DNA from: Peribacillus sp. FSL H8-0477
Lineage (GTDB): Bacteria > Bacillota > Bacilli > Bacillales > DSM-1321
Assembly: GCF_038002765.1 (NCBI RefSeq)
Contig: NZ_JBBODE010000001.1
Span: 372,001-436,000 of the forward strand
Length of the DNA: 64,000 nt
Direction of reading: 5' to 3'
Shown: positions 25,667 to 34,554 of the stretch, piece by piece
Layout: every line of letters begins with the position of its first letter
Position numbering within the stretch: the first letter of the stretch is position 1
The notes under the pieces: generated by a model
Seen by the model: the letters and a program-made list of their open reading frames with translations, nothing else
Told to the model about the DNA's origin: nothing
The model's database searches: none
Position numbers and translations under genes: made by a program

Positions 25667-25700
25667 CGACAAAAATTCATGCTGATTTTTGTCGTTTTTT
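25667..25700. terminator. Bidirectional terminator between adhB and the hydrolase gene
   Basis: CGACAAAAAT and ATTTTTGTCG pair around 8 bases and are followed by TTTTTT; the last T bases overlap the stop codon of the convergent minus-strand gene. Confidence 0.9.
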
Positions 25701-26532
25701 ATTGGCTATTCTCAACAAACAGGTTAAACATTTCTTCCTCTTCGAAATACGGAAAATGATTACTTTCTTCAAACGTTATAAACGTTGCTTGTGGAAGTAA
25801 TTCAGCAATCTCTACCCCGAATTTATAAGGACATTGTGCATCATATTTTCCGGCATAGATGTAAGCTTGTACCTGGACGTTTGGTAACTCTTTACGGAGA
25901 TCATAGCTTTGACATTCTACTGCTCCAAAGTAGGTTAACCTCTCCCCCACTGTGCGCCCGCTATTAGGTCTTGCATATGATTTGTCGAGACTTTCTTCCC
26001 GATAAAAGGACATAAGCGCCCATTCTTTGCTCATCTTCCGTCGCTCTTCAATCGGTGTTTGTCCGTCATTTAATGAATCCATTATCTCAATAATCCGCTC
26101 GTAGTTAAGATTTTGCGGACAGTAAATGCTGAGTGGATCTTCCCCATATTCCACACTTGCTGCGGCACCCCCAGCAATGATCTTATCTAATGAAGATGGT
26201 TTAAGGATGGCATATTTTAACGCAAGCATCCCTCCCGTAGAATGACCTGCAAACGCCCATTTTTCCAAGTTCAACGCTAAGCGAATACTCTCTAAATCCA
26301 ACACCGTTTCATCGAGACTATATTGATCCTCGTATTCAGCTTTAACAGAATTCCCAGCTCCTCTTAAATTGATTAAAAATACTTTGTAATGCTCCGTAAA
26401 TGGACTGGCGAACGCATACCCTCGTTCATCAAATGCACTATATAAATGTGTAATTGCAATAGGTGCTCCCTCTCCGCACTCAAACAGTTCAAATACCCCT
26501 CTAGTTGTTTCAATGAATCTTTGCTCCCACAT
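25699..26532 (-). CDS. Alpha/beta hydrolase (prolyl-aminopeptidase-like)
   Basis: 277 residues. Nucleophile elbow GHSTGG near residue 95, acid residue in AGKYDAQCP near 228, catalytic histidine in ESNHFPYFE near 256. The cap region is helical. The HGGP-type oxyanion motif of true prolyl iminopeptidases is replaced by ITHLYSAFDERG, so the substrate is open. SD AAAGGAG precedes the ATG. It is monocistronic. Confidence 0.82.
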   Translation of the reverse strand: MWEQRFIETTRGVFELFECGEGAPIAITHLYSAFDERGYAFASPFTEHYKVFLINLRGAGNSVKAEYEDQYSLDETVLDLESIRLALNLEKWAFAGHSTGGMLALKYAILKPSSLDKIIAGGAAASVEYGEDPLSIYCPQNLNYERIIEIMDSLNDGQTPIEERRKMSKEWALMSFYREESLDKSYARPNSGRTVGERLTYFGAVECQSYDLRKELPNVQVQAYIYAGKYDAQCPYKFGVEIAELLPQATFITFEESNHFPYFEEEEMFNLFVENSQ

Positions 26533-26673
26533 GTTTTGATCTCCTTTATTTTATATATCCTCTTCTTTTCAATTCCAGATGTATCAATAAATCTCCTCCT
26601 CTATTTGAGAAAAAACGAACAATTAAGTAAATTAATGGTATTATTTCATTTATAAACCAATAAGGAGATTTTC

Positions 26674-27448
26674 ATGAATTATAAAATTGTTTTTTTAGAT
26701 GTGGATGGAACGATTACGCATCATGAAGATGGCAGTATTCCTGCGTCGACGAAAGCTGCTATTAGAACCTTAAAGAACAAAGGCATTCCTATCGTCGCCG
26801 CAACAGGCAGACCGTTATCGATGTGCGAAGAAATCAGAGAATTAGGAATTGATACGTTCATAACCGCAAATGGCGGATATGTAAAGCACAATCACGAGGT
26901 GATTCATAAAGTAGCAATGGATCCACAGACTGTTCGATCTGTATTTGAATTTGCCCAGACTGAACAACATGGGCTCTCCTTTTACACGGAAACCTTTTGT
27001 ATGAATGGGGTTAGTAATCCGGACATTACAACAGCATTGAAAGAAACATTGTCTTTGACAGACTATCCCCCTATAGAACCCGTTCATCTATCATGAAGAG
27101 GTCTATTTACTCTGTTTGTTTGCGACGGATTCACAAGTTAAAAAATACATTCAACGCTTTCCTCATTTAACCTTTAAACGCTGGCATCCATTTGTGCTGA
27201 ATGTGCTGCAAGAAGATGTTTCAAAATCGCTAGCCATCAAAAAAGTCTTAGACTTTTTTGCAGTTGAACCCAAGGATGCGATTGCCTTTGGTGACGGGGA
27301 AAATGATATCGACATGCTCGAGTTAGCCGGCCTTGGTATCGCGATGGGTAATGGAAGCGTAAAGCTTAAAGAAACTGCTGATTTCATAACGAAAAAGTCT
27401 AATGAAGATGGAATCGAATATGCTTTAAAGAAATTCGGCGTCATTTAG
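26674..27448 (+). pseudogene. Cof-type HAD phosphatase (YkrA-like) split by a frameshift
   Basis: The frame from ATG 26674 holds HAD motif I (DVDGT), motif II (ATGR) and the start of the cap, and ends at TGA 27094. The +1 frame continues from about 27089 (YHEEVYLLCLFATDSQ) through motif III (KSLAIKKVL) and motif IV (GDGENDIDML) to 27448. Joining both gives about 257 residues, the normal size of this sugar-phosphate/FMN-type phosphatase family. One extra base around 27079-27088 explains the break. All catalytic motifs are intact, so the lesion is recent or a sequencing error. Confidence 0.85.
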
Positions 27449-27480
27449 CTAATCAAATTGAAATACGGACGGGGATAGAT

Positions 27481-28389
27481 ATGAAATTAGAACGATTGAT
27501 TTCTATGATTTACAAGCTGCTGAACCACGAAATTTTATCTGCCTCTTTGCTTGCTGAAGAATTTCAAGTGTCCAAACGAACCATTTACCGAGATATTGAT
27601 GTGATTTGCGCTGCTGGGATTCCGGTCATCTCTCATCAAGGGATGAAAGGGGGATATGGCATAATGGACGGCTACAAGATGGATAAAAGCTTGCTTGGTT
27701 CGTATGATGTCGATTCTCTGATCACCGTACTCAGCAGTCTTTCTAGCGTGTTTGAAGACGAGCGAGCGCAAGGGACCATTGAACGCCTCCAGACTGTAGG
27801 AACTTCGCCGCAGACTCCGAGTTTAGCCGTGGATTTTGAAACCCTCCGAACAGATCCCGATGCACTTCGTCATTTACGTGCGGGTATTACGGAACGTAAA
27901 GTCGTCCGTTTTGATTACATCAATGCAAAAAACGAACGAACGACAAGGCATATGGAACCGATAAGACTTCATTTTAAATATAGCAATTGGTACATTTATG
28001 GTTTTTGTCAAACACGAGGGGATTATCGAGAGTTCCGACTGTCTCGAATGATGAATTGCTCCCTGACACAGGAAACCTTTCAACCACATCACAATGCACC
28101 TAAAAAAACGGAGTTAGTACGGCAAGATGAGGTAAGCGAAGTGGAGTTTCGAGTGGGACCGAAGGCATTAGCGGAAGCAATGGATCATTTTCACCAGGCA
28201 GATAAACAATTTCATGAGGATGGAAGTATGACCATGCGCATCCCCGTTTATCAACCATTGAAAGCTGGATGGATTTTGTCTTTTCTGTTGAGTTTGGGCA
28301 GCGGAGTCGAAGTCCTTAAACCGCTCGAACTGCGTGGAATCATAAAAGAAACACTTCAAAAAACACTTCAACTTTATGAAGAAGTATGA
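27481..28389 (+). CDS. WYL-domain transcriptional regulator with DeoR-type HTH
   Basis: 302 residues. Residues about 1-60 are a winged helix (LLAEEFQVSKRTIYRDIDVICAAGIPV); about 135-210 are the WYL domain (RKVVRFDYINAKNERTTRHMEPIRL, then WYIYGFCQTRGDYREFRLSRM), followed by the WCX C-terminal region. WYL regulators sense a ligand, often nucleic-acid related or small metabolites. Possible targets are the DinB-like and YdeI-like genes downstream, though a terminator intervenes. Confidence 0.88.
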   Translation: MKLERLISMIYKLLNHEILSASLLAEEFQVSKRTIYRDIDVICAAGIPVISHQGMKGGYGIMDGYKMDKSLLGSYDVDSLITVLSSLSSVFEDERAQGTIERLQTVGTSPQTPSLAVDFETLRTDPDALRHLRAGITERKVVRFDYINAKNERTTRHMEPIRLHFKYSNWYIYGFCQTRGDYREFRLSRMMNCSLTQETFQPHHNAPKKTELVRQDEVSEVEFRVGPKALAEAMDHFHQADKQFHEDGSMTMRIPVYQPLKAGWILSFLLSLGSGVEVLKPLELRGIIKETLQKTLQLYEEV

Positions 28390-28413
28390 CAGACAGTTGT
28401 CATACTTCTTTTT
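28381..28413 (+). terminator. Terminator overlapping the end of the WYL gene
   Basis: GAAGTATGAC and GTCATACTTC (10 bp, 8-base loop) followed by TTTTT; the left arm contains the stop codon. Confidence 0.9.
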
Positions 28414-28466
28414 CTATTATAAAGACAGAACCAAAAACAAATCCAAATTAAAAGGAGACGATTTAA

Positions 28467-28973
28467 ATGAATCATCTGGAAAAAATGTACGATTACAATG
28501 CATGGGCTACTCAAACTCTCTTGGGACGCATCAAGGAACTACCAACCTCAGTGCTGCAACAAGAAGTAAACACCTCATTTCCTACCATTGGCGAAGCGTT
28601 CGCGCATATCTATGCGGTCGAAAAGTGTTGGTTGCAAGTACTAAATGGTATTAGTATGCCGAAGGCGCTGGAAGTGTGTCTTCCCCTTCAACAAGATTTC
28701 CTTAGGTATTCTGTTGATGAATTCGCGATAGCCTTTCATGAGTTAGCAGAACCATTCAAATTATGGTTCCAACAACAAGACGAATTAGAACAAACCATTG
28801 AGCTCGAAAATCCATACGCAGGAACACGCAGCACTCAATTATCTGAAATTGTATTGCAAGTGGTCAACCACGGAACTTACCACCGCGGCAATGTTTCGAC
28901 CATGCTGCGCCAATTAGGCTATGCTTCCACCATGAATGACTATTCTCTTTTTTGGTATCAGGAAGCTGAATGA
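28467..28973 (+). CDS. DinB family protein
   Basis: 168 residues with a four-helix-bundle pattern. Metal-ligand histidines fit the DinB triad: H47-type in GEAFAHIYAVEKCW and the pair in VNHGTYHRGNVSTMLRQLG near 137-152. The family comprises DNA-damage-induced proteins and thiol-dependent enzymes such as bacillithiol transferases, so a bacillithiol role is possible. SD AAAGGAG precedes the ATG. Confidence 0.85.
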   Translation: MNHLEKMYDYNAWATQTLLGRIKELPTSVLQQEVNTSFPTIGEAFAHIYAVEKCWLQVLNGISMPKALEVCLPLQQDFLRYSVDEFAIAFHELAEPFKLWFQQQDELEQTIELENPYAGTRSTQLSEIVLQVVNHGTYHRGNVSTMLRQLGYASTMNDYSLFWYQEAE

Positions 28974-29063
28974 AGACCCTCGAGATGAAGAATAGGATAA
29001 AAAGGTCGGTATTTCTACGACCTTCTTGACTACCATACCTAGAAAGGAGGTTATCGTTTATCT

Positions 29064-29633
29064 ATGGAAATGGAGAATTTACTACCCGCTAAATCGAGGA
29101 ATGAATTAAGGGATTGGCTGCAGATAAACGGAAAGACTGAAACATCTTGTTGGGTAATCGTCAGTATGACGCCCAAACCAGAAATTCTGTTCTATTTGGA
29201 TGCTGTTGAAGAATCTTTGTGCGTCGGATGGATTGATGGAGTCAAAAAGAAACACTCTGAAACGCAACTATTGCAGCGATTATCCCCTAGGCGCAAAGGA
29301 AGTTCATGGACTGAATTGAATAAAGAACGTGTCCGCCGTCTCGAAAAATTAGACTTAATGAACGATGAAGGAAGAAACGTACTACCTGCCATGGATCTCG
29401 TTTCGTTTCAACTAGATAAAGTTATCGAGCAAAGGCTAAAAGCAGATGCGCAAGTATATGAGAATTTCAAAGCATTTCCAGCTCTTTATCAAAGAGTTCG
29501 AATCGACACGATACAAAGCAATAAAAAGCACCCGGAATTAATGAAGAGTCGATTAGACAAATTTATCAAAAACACAAAAGAAAATAAACTGTATGGGCAG
29601 TGGCATGATTCTGGACGCCTGCTAGATTATTAG
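29064..29633 (+). CDS. YdeI/OmpD-associated family protein
   Basis: 189 residues. LLPAKSRNELRDWLQINGKTETSCWVI and YLDAVEESLCVGWIDGVKKK, followed by RLSPRRKGSSWTELNKERVRRLE, are the typical blocks of the YdeI family, which includes proteins linked to bacteriocin or antimicrobial-peptide protection. The C-terminus has YdeI-type text (NENKLYGQWHDSG-like). AAAGGAGG lies 13 bases before the ATG, a rather long gap. Confidence 0.82.
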   Translation: MEMENLLPAKSRNELRDWLQINGKTETSCWVIVSMTPKPEILFYLDAVEESLCVGWIDGVKKKHSETQLLQRLSPRRKGSSWTELNKERVRRLEKLDLMNDEGRNVLPAMDLVSFQLDKVIEQRLKADAQVYENFKAFPALYQRVRIDTIQSNKKHPELMKSRLDKFIKNTKENKLYGQWHDSGRLLDY

Positions 29634-29650
29634 TTACGAAGTACATCAAG

Positions 29651-29670
29651 GGCCGCTAATTTTGGCGGCC
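29651..29670. terminator. Hairpin behind the YdeI-like gene
   Basis: GGCCGC-N8-GCGGCC, 17 bases after the stop; the U-tract is weak on both sides. Confidence 0.45.
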
Positions 29671-29701
29671 TATTGATCTCGAATTTCTTGTAAATGCAAA
29701 C

Positions 29702-29726
29702 AAAAAAACCAACGGAATCGTTGGTT
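29702..29726 (-). terminator. Terminator of the MFS gene
   Basis: On the minus strand AACCAACG-ATTC-CGTTGGTT is followed by TTTTTG, immediately behind the MFS stop codon. Confidence 0.88.
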
Positions 29727-29728
29727 CT

Positions 29729-30961
29729 CTATATCCTTTTTTCAACATCATCGTCTATGGACAGCACTGCATATTTTCTAGAGCTGATAAGCGTAGTAAA
29801 TGACACAAATAATGCAGCAGCGGCAACCATAAAGACAACCACTATGCCATACCGCTCACCCACGATTCCCATCATCAGCGTTGATAGCCCGAAAGTCATC
29901 ATCATTAAAGAACTCTGTACAGCATATACCTTCGCTAACCGTTTTTCCTTCACTAAACTTTGGATGATTGTATGAATCGAAATCATCCTGAGTTCTTCGA
30001 ATAAGCCATATATCCCTATAAGCAAAAGCGCCACGACTGGAATTTTATTCATTCCAAATAAAAAGGTCATCAAAAAAACCATAAAGCCACCGAGCAATAA
30101 CACATTTTGATTATGCTTGTTAATTAAATCAGCCTGTCGATAGGCAAGGATTCCAGCTAGAAATAACCCTAATAATAAGGACGTATTAATATACCCCCAC
30201 CATTCTGTTCCCACATGAAGCCTTTGGTCGATAAAAGGAAGTAAGATAGAGGACACCCAAACTGGACTAGCTATAGAACCAAAAACCAAGAGTAGATGGA
30301 GAATTCGCAGCCTCTTATCTTCTAAGATGATTCTCCAGCCCTCTAACATGGATGTCATTTTTCTTCCACGTACGATTCGTTCTTCCGCTTGTTTCGTTTC
30401 ATTGACTTTAACAAATACCAGTAAGCATGTGGATACCACATATAAACTAAAAGTCAGCATTAATAACCCATTAGCATGTAAAAACGAAAATAATATGCCC
30501 CCTGCAGCCCATCCACCCATCTGAATAAATTGATAGACTGAAGACATAAAGCTATTAGCTTTAACTAACTGTTCGTCTGAAACCAACTGCGGTACTAACG
30601 CACTGCTTGCTGGGTTAGCGAAACTATCTAAAAAGGTGATACAGAATATAATGAAGTAAATTCCCATCAACGTATCAGACGATAAAAAGAATGATACGTA
30701 TAGAGTGAGTACAAGCAAGATGCATGTCTTACCTAATTGAGAGAAAACTAAAATTGATTTCAACTTATAACGATCAATAATCAGCGGCGCTGCGAAACCG
30801 CCTAAAAACCCACCAAACATAATGATTACAGGAACCAGCGAAACATAAAATAATGAATTTGTTACATTGTATACACTTGTTATAAGTGCAACAATATAAA
30901 AAACATCTCCTGCGTTAGCAAATGATTGGCCCGCTACCAAACGTTTGAAAGACTTCTCCAA
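29729..30961 (-). CDS. MFS transporter (EntS/macrolide-efflux-like)
   Basis: 410 residues from TTG 30961, which has AAGGGG 9 bases upstream; the ATG at 30970 abuts that site. About twelve membrane segments are seen with a central charged loop (NETKQAEERIVRGRK near 190). The N-terminal text LVAGQSFANAGDVFYIVAL and the loop PLIIDRYK match the MFS_3 group of drug and siderophore exporters. It has no regulator beside it, and the substrate is unknown. Confidence 0.82.
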   Translation of the reverse strand: MEKSFKRLVAGQSFANAGDVFYIVALITSVYNVTNSLFYVSLVPVIIMFGGFLGGFAAPLIIDRYKLKSILVFSQLGKTCILLVLTLYVSFFLSSDTLMGIYFIIFCITFLDSFANPASSALVPQLVSDEQLVKANSFMSSVYQFIQMGGWAAGGILFSFLHANGLLMLTFSLYVVSTCLLVFVKVNETKQAEERIVRGRKMTSMLEGWRIILEDKRLRILHLLLVFGSIASPVWVSSILLPFIDQRLHVGTEWWGYINTSLLLGLFLAGILAYRQADLINKHNQNVLLLGGFMVFLMTFLFGMNKIPVVALLLIGIYGLFEELRMISIHTIIQSLVKEKRLAKVYAVQSSLMMMTFGLSTLMMGIVGERYGIVVVFMVAAAALFVSFTTLISSRKYAVLSIDDDVEKRI

Positions 30962-31079
30962 TGTAAACATCCCCTTATGTTTTTTAGAGAGTATAAAAGA
31001 TTGATTGATTTACATTGGATTCACTCCTTTGAGAATTTGATAGAATAGCGATAGGGGATTCGCTAGAGATTAGATGACC

Positions 31080-31767
31080 TCATTCACATATAAAAACACA
31101 AACGTCTTCCAGCTTTTCACAACTTCCCTTTAGTTCTCCGATTTCTTCAATTGTGAGAGAACCCTTTGGCCGTTTCAAGGGGGATCCTGTATCAACGACC
31201 CTCAAAATCATTTTATAAATAAAAAATCCAATCATACACCCGATTACATTAAAAATCACATCATCAATATCGGTTATTCGATCCATTCCTCCGAATAAAT
31301 ATTCTAATAATTGCAATAATTCTATACTAATTGATCCTATAAAACCCGCTGCCATACTATTTTTAAACTGCCTGAATTTACTCCATACTAGTGGTGCTAA
31401 AAAGCCTAATGGCATAAATAATAAAATATTACCTCCAACATTTTTTATAAGGATACTGATCATAAATAGGACATCCCCAGCATAAGCAGTTCCTATTTGA
31501 CGACTATTAAAAACAATTGATTTTAGAGGAATAAGATTAATTGAACGATACCCATCTTCTAAATTAGAAGTAAACCCTATAGGGAATGGAAATATAGTAA
31601 CAGAAACAACCATATATATGTATGAAACGGAAAAGAAATAGTACACTCTCCCGTAAAAAATCAATTTGTATTTTTTGATTATATCTAATTCCAAGTAGAA
31701 TACCTCGTCCAATCACATAAAGCATTATTCCTAATAAAATAAATGAACGGCCATTGATTAGAAACAA
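31080..31767 (-). pseudogene. VanZ family protein gene with a 2-bp frameshift in an AT repeat
   Basis: TTG 31767 (AAGGAG 9 bases upstream) opens a frame encoding MFLINGRSFILLGIMLYVIG and LFLFRFIHIYG, the N-terminus of VanZ-like proteins. The second frame takes over at YMVVSVTIFPFP and continues through NLIPL and GGNILLFMPLGFLAP to 31080. Both join if one AT unit is added in the tract at 31612-31619, giving RFIHIYMVVSVTIF. The reconstructed protein has about 230 residues and four to five membrane segments. VanZ proteins modify teicoplanin or lipoglycopeptide sensitivity. The loss may be slippage, a true pseudogene or an error. Confidence 0.78.
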
Positions 31768-31866
31768 TCTGTCGCACTCCTTAACGTTACCCTTATTTTC
31801 CCATAAAAATTAAACAAATAACAGATACGTAGTTTGCTAGTCTGAGAATTTTTCTAGCAGCAGGGT

Positions 31867-32334
31867 TCAAATCGTAGGAAGATTATATATGTTGTAATAC
31901 GTTTTTACAGAAAAAACCACACACAATCCACCACTTACTAACCAAATGTAAAAGAAAAGCTGACCGCCTAGTGTTGGAGAATTAAAAATAAAATAACTAA
32001 GTAACAGTAAACCTCCGCCCAAAATTAACAAATACCACGCAAACCATCTTTTCTTTCGCTTTAAAAACAAATAACCTATTGTAATCAATAAATATATACT
32101 ACTAATAACCATGATAACTGGAAAGAGAGGTTGGAATTTACTTGCATAGATAAAGAAGTCGAGTTCTAAAATGTCGTTTTTCTCTTGTACAGCTCCATGA
32201 AAATAGTGAGAAAATGGTGTAGAGTATGTCCATTCCCATGGGTTATCTAAAATCGCACTTCCTTCGTACCATGAAGCAAAAGCTGAAACCAATAATAAAA
32301 CAGCGGCGCTGCCAAACCTAATAAATCTAAACAA
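31867..32334 (-). CDS. DUF4306-like membrane protein (YjdJ-like)
   Basis: 155 residues from TTG 32334, with GAGGGG 7 bases upstream; the longer frame from ATG 32355 would overlap the preceding gene and lacks a binding site. Four membrane segments are seen (residues about 6-25, 65-85, 95-115, 125-145). ASWYEGSAILDNPWEWTYSTPF after the first segment is characteristic of the DUF4306 group. Function unknown; it is the last gene of a three-gene operon. Confidence 0.65.
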   Translation of the reverse strand: MFRFIRFGSAAVLLLVSAFASWYEGSAILDNPWEWTYSTPFSHYFHGAVQEKNDILELDFFIYASKFQPLFPVIMVISSIYLLITIGYLFLKRKKRWFAWYLLILGGGLLLLSYFIFNSPTLGGQLFFYIWLVSGGLCVVFSVKTYYNIYNLPTI

Positions 32335-32338
32335 ATGC

Positions 32339-32614
32339 CTACCCCTCAATATCATTTATAATTTTTAGTTCTTTTTTTATTTCTAAAATAGTTAATCCTC
32401 TTTGTTTTAATTCACTGATTTTCTCTAAACGCTCAGATGCTGAAATTCTTGGATACCGTCTTGTTAAACGTGTATCCTCTTGTTCAAATGGGAGCATGCC
32501 TTCTTCAGTATAAAATTTTATTGTGCTATATCGGATATCTGTTAAACGGACTAATTCGCTTATGCTAACAAAATCTGAATTTACTATATCCTCATGTGAA
32601 CGTCTTCGTCCCAT
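32339..32614 (-). CDS. Small MerR-type HTH protein, 91 residues
   Basis: Residues about 17-80 form a MerR-like winged helix: FVSISELVRLTDIRYSTIKFYTEEGML followed by RRYPRISASERLEKISELKQRGLTILEIKKEL. There is no effector domain, so it is a DNA-binding module only. It lies between the GPP34-like and DUF4306-like genes and may autoregulate the operon through the palindrome at 33322. Confidence 0.75.
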   Translation of the reverse strand: MGRRRSHEDIVNSDFVSISELVRLTDIRYSTIKFYTEEGMLPFEQEDTRLTRRYPRISASERLEKISELKQRGLTILEIKKELKIINDIEG

Positions 32615-32627
32615 AGTTCGTCTCCTT

Positions 32628-33236
32628 TTAAATCACTACAGCAGATGTTAAAATTATCGCGTCCATAAATTCTATTTCTTTATTAATCGTTTTAATATCT
32701 TTCCATCTTTTATTATCACTTTGCTCTAGCTCTTTCAACCGAACCTCTAATTGCTCACCCTCGTAAGAAGAAAAATATTGTTTGAGTAATTTACTTGATT
32801 TTAAAAGCAAGGACAATGTGATAATTTCTATGGTTACTTGTTCCGGTTCGAGCAATTCCGCTCTAATTCTTTGCACAATTCGTTCTCGATACAGTTCATT
32901 ATTTTTAGAATTATCGGTTATTTTTTCATATAGTTCTCTTCGTTTTTTTGAAGGAACACCTAAATAACGCATCCAGCGCTTAAAGGTCATCGGCTTTTTA
33001 CTATTTATCAGTCTTAATAATTGATTTAACGCATCATGATTCGCATTAAACCTTCCATCAGTAACGAAGATTTTATTTTTCTCATCGAATGCAATTTGAT
33101 TGTTAATTAACAGATCAAAAAACATCCCTCCAACCGCATACATTTCTATAACCTTTTTACGACCGATAACAGAAGACTTAATTTTTCTGCCTTCACTTAG
33201 AACGATAAATGCTTCTCCTATAATGATTTCCCTCAT
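32628..33236 (-). CDS. GPP34/GOLPH3-like protein
   Basis: 202 residues from ATG 33236 (AAAGGTGG 8 bases upstream). IIIGEAFIVLSEGRKIKSSVIGRKKVIEMYAVGGMFFDLLINNQIAFDEKNKIFVTD resembles the start of GPP34 (GOLPH3) proteins, in which a winged-helix-like bundle binds phosphoinositides in eukaryotes. The rest is all-helical and charged. Bacterial members have no settled function; some accompany regulators. The assignment is moderate. Confidence 0.5.
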   Translation of the reverse strand: MREIIIGEAFIVLSEGRKIKSSVIGRKKVIEMYAVGGMFFDLLINNQIAFDEKNKIFVTDGRFNANHDALNQLLRLINSKKPMTFKRWMRYLGVPSKKRRELYEKITDNSKNNELYRERIVQRIRAELLEPEQVTIEIITLSLLLKSSKLLKQYFSSYEGEQLEVRLKELEQSDNKRWKDIKTINKEIEFMDAIILTSAVVI

Positions 33237-33265
33237 TCTTTCAACCACCTTTCATTTCTCTTAAC

Positions 33266-33300
33266 ACTTATTACTTATTACTTACTACTTACCACTTAAA
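33266..33300. repeat. Five tandem heptamers in the promoter region of the GPP34 operon
   Basis: ACTTATT, ACTTATT, ACTTACT, ACTTACC, ACTTAAA follow one another without gaps, 30 bases upstream of the start at 33236. Such a tract can change copy number by slippage and alter promoter spacing. Confidence 0.7.
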
Positions 33301-33321
33301 ATAAATATATTACATATATTA

Positions 33322-33343
33322 ACATTTAACAACCATTAAATGT
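33322..33343. promoter_or_regulatory. Palindrome upstream of the GPP34-MerR operon
   Basis: ACATTTAA-CAACCA-TTAAATGT (perfect 8-bp arms, 6-base spacer), a plausible operator for the MerR-type protein encoded downstream. Confidence 0.45.
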
Positions 33344-33362
33344 AAATATATGTTTGACTCCA

Positions 33363-33386
33363 TAAAAAAAACCGCCAATTGGCGGC
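33363..33386 (-). terminator. Terminator of the L7/L12-like gene
   Basis: The 14-bp palindrome CCGCCAATTGGCGG is followed on the minus strand by TTTTTTT, right after the stop at 33391. Confidence 0.88.
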
Positions 33387-33390
33387 CAGC

Positions 33391-33651
33391 TTATAAAGCA
33401 TCTACATACTGTTTAGCTTCTAGTAATGACAGCCCTAAGACCTCTCTAGCCTTTTTAACAGCTTGAACGTCCTTTCCTTCTTTTAAAAGTATACGCAATT
33501 CATCATTGATAGGATGCTCTGGTACTTCTACTTGAAGCGCTATCTGATCTAATGCGGCTTTCATACGTTTGAAACGCATTTCTAGTTTAGTAAGCTTGTC
33601 ATACAGCATAAAAATGATGACAAACAATATTCCTAATATTAAATATTCCAT
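33391..33651 (-). CDS. Membrane-anchored protein with ribosomal L7/L12 C-terminal-like domain
   Basis: 86 residues from ATG 33651 (AAGGAG 8 bases upstream; ATG 33654 is also possible). One N-terminal membrane segment (YLILGILFVIIFMLY) is followed by a short coiled stretch (KLTKLEMRFKRMKAALDQIA). The end, LLKEGKDVQAVKKAREVLGLSLLEAKQYVDAL, has the helix-turn pattern of the L7/L12 C-terminal domain. Similar small proteins are widespread in Bacillaceae with no known role. Confidence 0.75.
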   Translation of the reverse strand: MEYLILGILFVIIFMLYDKLTKLEMRFKRMKAALDQIALQVEVPEHPINDELRILLKEGKDVQAVKKAREVLGLSLLEAKQYVDAL

Positions 33652-33680
33652 CATAATCACTCCTTCTAGATGATATTCTT

Positions 33681-34475
33681 CTACACCAAACTATTTGCTT
33701 CATGTGTAAAGTTTGAACGAGCCCACTCACCCTCGTTCTTTACAAGCTCATATATCACTTCACGTTCAGTCGGCGGTTCATCTATCCAATTTAACAGGAT
33801 ATGTATAATCGATTCTTTCTCTGGGAAGTAGTGGAGAAAGACTTCCGATTGCTCACCTAGTCGAGTTGTCCAAATTTGAGAACGCACCATGACCATTGAA
33901 TAGTATGTTCGAATAAGTTTACGAGCAAAGCTTTGTGAAAATCTTTTGACTTCTTTATCGGAAGCGGTTTTGATCCTCTCTAACGTCCGAGTTACCGCCT
34001 CACCAATATCACCATTAAAACGAATGGCTATTTCTGATGTAAGCTTGTACGGACCAAATCGGTCTCTTACATCCTCTCCGTAGACACAAACACAGAGTTC
34101 CTTAAAAAAAGCATTTTCGTAATAATTGAAGGGATCCATTGTATAGTCGTAGTCAGCAACTGCTATCCCAACCTCACGGACCAAAGAACAATACTTTTGA
34201 GACAGAGCTTCAGTAAGTCTCGTTAATTCTACCGTCTGAACCTTGCCCTCAAACATCGCGATAAGGTCTATATCAGATTTAAAAGCAACTGCTTCACCTC
34301 TTGCTACGCTACCGTATATATATACACTATGCAATTGAAGAGGAAACAATTTTTTAAGACTTTCAACAGATTCTTGAATACAAGGAACATAGACACCTTC
34401 AATTTTATCAATACTAACATCACTAACAATGAAACCATTAGAATCTAGACCGTGCCCAGCTCTTAAAGTCCCCAC
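33681..34475 (-). CDS. Nucleotidyltransferase-domain protein
   Basis: 264 residues. The minimal nucleotidyltransferase site GSVARGEAVAFKSDIDLIAMF near residues 55-75 has the GS-x9-DxD pattern, and a further Asp in ADYDYT near 107 can complete the metal triad. The C-terminal half is helical (KRFSQSFARKLIRTYYSMVM). The layout recalls aminoglycoside nucleotidyltransferases and MNT-type antitoxins; no HEPN partner is adjacent, so it is probably a stand-alone enzyme of unknown substrate. Confidence 0.78.
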   Translation of the reverse strand: MGTLRAGHGLDSNGFIVSDVSIDKIEGVYVPCIQESVESLKKLFPLQLHSVYIYGSVARGEAVAFKSDIDLIAMFEGKVQTVELTRLTEALSQKYCSLVREVGIAVADYDYTMDPFNYYENAFFKELCVCVYGEDVRDRFGPYKLTSEIAIRFNGDIGEAVTRTLERIKTASDKEVKRFSQSFARKLIRTYYSMVMVRSQIWTTRLGEQSEVFLHYFPEKESIIHILLNWIDEPPTEREVIYELVKNEGEWARSNFTHEANSLV

Positions 34476-34554
34476 TGCATCCCCTCTTTTTCCACTCCAT
34501 CTAATAATTTAGCGTGTTAAGCCTCCCCAACATCTTTTCAGTAAAAACAATCTA

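Noticed and set aside
33681..34475. MNT/HEPN toxin-antitoxin system
   Set aside because: Only the nucleotidyltransferase-type protein is present, it is larger than MNT antitoxins and no HEPN gene adjoins it.
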